Shown: positions 61,444 through 64,000 of the stretch, one piece after another | Layout: every line of letters begins with the position of its first letter | Numbering within the stretch: the first letter of the stretch is position 1 | NCBI RefSeq assembly: GCF_004795735.1 | Contig: NZ_CP039247.1 | Location: 186,001-250,000 of the forward strand | Reading direction: 5' to 3' | Source: Corynebacterium endometrii | GTDB taxonomy: Bacteria > Actinomycetota > Actinomycetes > Mycobacteriales > Mycobacteriaceae | DNA: 64,000 nucleotides | Notes under the pieces: model-generated | What the model saw: only the letters and a program-made list of their open reading frames with translations | Database searches by the model: none | What the model was told of the DNA's origin: nothing | Position numbers and translations under genes: made by a program

Positions 61444-63168
61444 TTAAGCGTCCGTCAGGCCCAGGTTGGAACCGGTGCCAATCTCGATGTGGAGACCGGG
61501 CACGGAGTTGATCAGATTGCGGGTGTAATCCTGCTGAGGATGATCGAAAATCTGGTCGGTGGTGCCAGCCTCAACCACCTTGCCCTTTTCCATCACCACA
61601 ACGTCATCGGCGGTCTGGCGGACCACCGCAAGGTCATGGGTGATAAACAGGTAGGACAAGTTTAGGTCCTGCTGCAGCTGGGCCAGCAGCTGGATGATCT
61701 GGTTCTGCACCAGCACGTCCAGCGCGGATACCGCCTCATCCAGCACAATCACGTCAGGATTGAGCGCCAGCGCGCGGGCGATGGCGATACGCTGGCGCTG
61801 GCCGCCGGAAAGCTCATTGGGGTAGCGGCGCATCGCCGAACGTGGCATCGCCACCATGTCCAAAAGGTCGGCGACGCGCGCCTCGCGCTCCTTGCGGGAG
61901 CCCACCTTGTGCAGCGCCAGTGGTTCCTCGATGCAGCGATAGATGGAGTACATCGGGTCCAGGGAACCGTATGGGTTCTGGAAGACCACCTGCATCTTAC
62001 GGCGCAGGTTAAATAGTTCCTTCTTGGACAACGTAGACGTGTCCTGGCCCTCATAGTGAATGGTGCCGGAGGTTGGCTCCAGCAGGTTGAGCACCATGTT
62101 GGCCACGGTGGATTTGCCGGAGCCGGACTCGCCCACGAGCGCGAGGGTGGTGCCGCGGCGCAGGTCGAAGGAGACATTATCCGCCGCCTTGAGCTTTTTC
62201 TTGTCGCCGCGGGCGCCGCGCACGTCAAACTCCTTGCACAGCTCGCGCACGGAGATGACTACGTCCTTGCTAGCCTCGTCCGAGGTCTTCGTAGCGGACA
62301 GTAGCTCCGCGGATTCCTCACCGGCCGCGCGTGCGGCGCGAATGCGGGAGGACGCCAGGGAAGGGGCCGCCTTGACCAGGCGCTGGGTGTACGGGTGGCG
62401 GGGATCGCGCAGGATGGAGCGGGACGGGCCGGACTCAACGATGCGGCCGCGGTGCATAACAATGAGGTGCTCCGCGCGTTCCGCCGCCAGGCCTAGGTCG
62501 TGGGTGATGAACAGGACCGCGTTGCCCAACTCCTTGGTCAGGTGATCCAGGTGGTCCAGGATCTGCTTCTGGACGGTTACGTCCAGCGCGGAGGTTGGCT
62601 CATCGGCGATGAGCAGCTTCGGGCGAGCCGCAAGGCCCATGGCGATCAGTGCGCGCTGGCGCATGCCGCCGGAGAATTCGTGAGGGTACTGCTTGGAGCG
62701 GCGGGCGGCGTCGGGAAGACCCGCTTCTTCCAGCAGCTCGGCCACGCGCTTGCCGCGCTCGGAGCCGGGGACCACATTGTTGGCCTTGAGGGATTCCTCA
62801 ATCTGGGTGCCGATGCGCCACACCGGGTTCAGGTTGGACATGGGGTCCTGTGGGACCAGGCCAATCTGGTCTCCACGCAGCGCCTCGAAGTCCTTGTGGG
62901 AGAAGTTGGTGATGTCCTGGCCCTCAAAAAGGATCTGGCCGCCGGTGACCTTGCCGGTGCCGGGCAGCAGGCCCAGGATGGACATGGCCGCGGTGGATTT
63001 GCCGGAGCCGGATTCGCCAACGATGGCCACGGACTGGCCGGGGTAGATGGTCATGTTGATGCCACGGACAGCCTCAACCACGCCGGTAGAGGAGGTAAAG
63101 GAGATCTTTACGTCCTTCATTTCCAGCAAAGGCTGCTCTTCGTGAGCTGGAGTGTGAGTGTCAGTCAT
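61444..63168 (-). CDS. Dipeptide/oligopeptide ABC transporter, fused ATP-binding protein
   Basis: A 574-residue protein with two ABC ATPase domains in one chain, equal to DppD plus DppF. Each half has Walker [10 protein letters not shown] (about 50 and 348), an ABC signature (SGGMRQR; SGGQRQR) and Walker B ([24 protein letters not shown]). In the second Walker B the catalytic Glu is present and is followed by AVSALD. Short oligopeptide-ABC C-terminal extensions ([27 protein letters not shown]) follow each. It powers peptide uptake together with the permease encoded directly upstream (stop and start abut at 63168/63169). Confidence 0.93.
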   Translation of the reverse strand: MTDTHTPAHEEQPLLEMKDVKISFTSSTGVVEAVRGINMTIYPGQSVAIVGESGSGKSTAAMSILGLLPGTGKVTGGQILFEGQDITNFSHKDFEALRGDQIGLVPQDPMSNLNPVWRIGTQIEESLKANNVVPGSERGKRVAELLEEAGLPDAARRSKQYPHEFSGGMRQRALIAMGLAARPKLLIADEPTSALDVTVQKQILDHLDHLTKELGNAVLFITHDLGLAAERAEHLIVMHRGRIVESGPSRSILRDPRHPYTQRLVKAAPSLASSRIRAARAAGEESAELLSATKTSDEASKDVVISVRELCKEFDVRGARGDKKKLKAADNVSFDLRRGTTLALVGESGSGKSTVANMVLNLLEPTSGTIHYEGQDTSTLSKKELFNLRRKMQVVFQNPYGSLDPMYSIYRCIEEPLALHKVGSRKEREARVADLLDMVAMPRSAMRRYPNELSGGQRQRIAIARALALNPDVIVLDEAVSALDVLVQNQIIQLLAQLQQDLNLSYLFITHDLAVVRQTADDVVVMEKGKVVEAGTTDQIFDHPQQDYTRNLINSVPGLHIEIGTGSNLGLTDA

Positions 63169-64000
63169 TTAGCGCTTCCTTGCCTTTGGATCGAGTGCGT
63201 CACGGACCACGTCACCCATCATGATGAAGCTGAGCACGGTCAGCCCCAGGGCGCCCGACGGGTAGAACAGCACGGAAGGCTGAACACGCAGGGATGCCTG
63301 TGCGGCGGAGATGTCTCCACCCCAGGACACGAAGGTGGATGGGAGGCCAATGCCCAGGAAGGATAGGGTGGCCTCTGCCACGATGAAGGTGCCCAGGGCA
63401 ACGGTGGCGTAAGAGATGATTGGTGCCGCGGCGTTAGGCATGATGTGGCTAAAGAGAATGTGGAAGTTCGAAGCGCCCACGGAGCGCGCGGACTGGACAA
63501 ACTCCTCATTCTTGATGGACATCACGGCGCCGCGGGTAATGCGGGCGATGGAAACCCAGCCGAAGAAGCCGAGGACCAGAACCACGGTGACGATGGTGCG
63601 GTATTCCTTGAACACCTGCATCACGACGATTGCTGCCAGAACCAGTGGAATGGCGAAGAAGATGTCAGTGATGCGGGACAGGACTGCATCAAGCCAGCCG
63701 CCGAAGTAGCCGGCCAGGGCACCGATGGTGGAGCCGATCAGGACCACGAGCGCGGTGGCCAGTACGCCCACTGCAACGGATGCGCGCGCACCGTAGATGA
63801 TGCGGGAGTAGATGTCGCAGCCCTGGCGGTCGAAGCCGAATGGGTGGCCATCCCTAGGATCCCCCAGGGAATCGGACAGGTTGCAGGCGCGCGGGTCCAT
63901 GCTGGTGAACAGGGATGGCCAGATGGCCATGAGCACGGCAACCAGAATCAGGAATGCCGAAACCCAAAACAGCGGGCGCTTGCGCAGGTAGCGCCAGGCC
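63169..64000 (-). CDS. Dipeptide ABC transporter permease (DppC-like), 5' end outside window
   Basis: At least 277 residues, cut at the right edge of the window. A first membrane helix (LFWVSAFLILVAVLMAIWP) is followed by a periplasmic loop with HPFGFDRQGCDIYSRIIYGAR, and then the OppC/DppC permease core with the cytoplasmic EAA-type loop QSARSVGASNFHILFSHIMPNA that docks the ATPase. The C-terminal LGLTVLSFIMMGDVVRDALDPKARKR is standard. It is coupled to the fused ATPase gene. The remaining genes (permease B, binding protein) presumably lie beyond 64000. Confidence 0.92.
   Translation of the reverse strand, partial: AWRYLRKRPLFWVSAFLILVAVLMAIWPSLFTSMDPRACNLSDSLGDPRDGHPFGFDRQGCDIYSRIIYGARASVAVGVLATALVVLIGSTIGALAGYFGGWLDAVLSRITDIFFAIPLVLAAIVVMQVFKEYRTIVTVVLVLGFFGWVSIARITRGAVMSIKNEEFVQSARSVGASNFHILFSHIMPNAAAPIISYATVALGTFIVAEATLSFLGIGLPSTFVSWGGDISAAQASLRVQPSVLFYPSGALGLTVLSFIMMGDVVRDALDPKARKR

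Overview
The window is about 64 kb of chromosome from a high-GC Gram-positive bacterium, almost certainly a Corynebacterium. The gene order aspT, dnaX, ybaB, recR, gatD/murT, leuA, lysC-asd, sigC, katA, then a class A penicillin-binding protein with whcA, and then glxR, nth, a thioredoxin-like gene, a CoA Nudix gene and marP matches the corynebacterial backbone (from memory of C. glutamicum and M. tuberculosis gene order, not a search). All species-level statements are inference.

Layout. 1-7.5 kb: tadA with its acidic partner, a CsbD protein, tRNA-Ser(CGA), an MMPL exporter, and a queuosine-salvage group (tgt, a YhhQ-type transporter, gluQ). 7.5-8.3 kb: structured intergenic DNA, tRNA-Ser(GGA) and the small SRP RNA. 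8.28-16.21 kb: a nested mobile region. Its outer shell is an IS1249-like element with matching terminal repeats and an 8-bp target duplication (ATACCGGA). Inside it lie three IS3-type copies (one intact, one full-length but frameshifted, one fragment), an IS256 fragment, wrecked plasmid genes (relaxase traA, replication repA) and an intact divergent pair: a secreted pre-pro-protein and a small membrane protein, resembling a bacteriocin and its immunity protein. A further, intact IS3-type element sits in the right terminal repeat. 16.3-28.2 kb: aspT, DNA replication and repair genes, the GatD/MurT peptidoglycan amidation pair, a degenerate exonuclease-like protein, and leuA with an attenuation-type leader peptide.

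28.6-37.6 kb: a giant surface protein gene of about 9 kb with YPDG (Rib-like) domains, then 3 x 369-bp and 7 x 408-bp near-identical tandem units, broken by one 1-nt deletion. 37.8-64 kb: a DMT transporter, the lysC-asd aspartate-pathway operon, a YkvI-like membrane protein, sigC and katA, a heptad-repeat membrane protein, an SDR enzyme, an SDR-TspO fusion, a CPBP protease, tRNA-Pro(CGG), a phosphoesterase, a class A PBP with a PASTA domain divergent from whcA, RidA and metallo-hydrolase genes, the global regulator glxR, a 32-residue membrane peptide, the nth-thioredoxin-Nudix-marP operon, and the end of a dipeptide ABC transporter operon that runs off the right edge.

The points most worth following up are the nested element with its bacteriocin-like cargo, a Tgt that lacks the usual zinc cysteines and has an altered substrate loop beside its own transporter, the higher-order trimer structure of the surface-protein repeats, and the exonuclease-like protein without catalytic acids.
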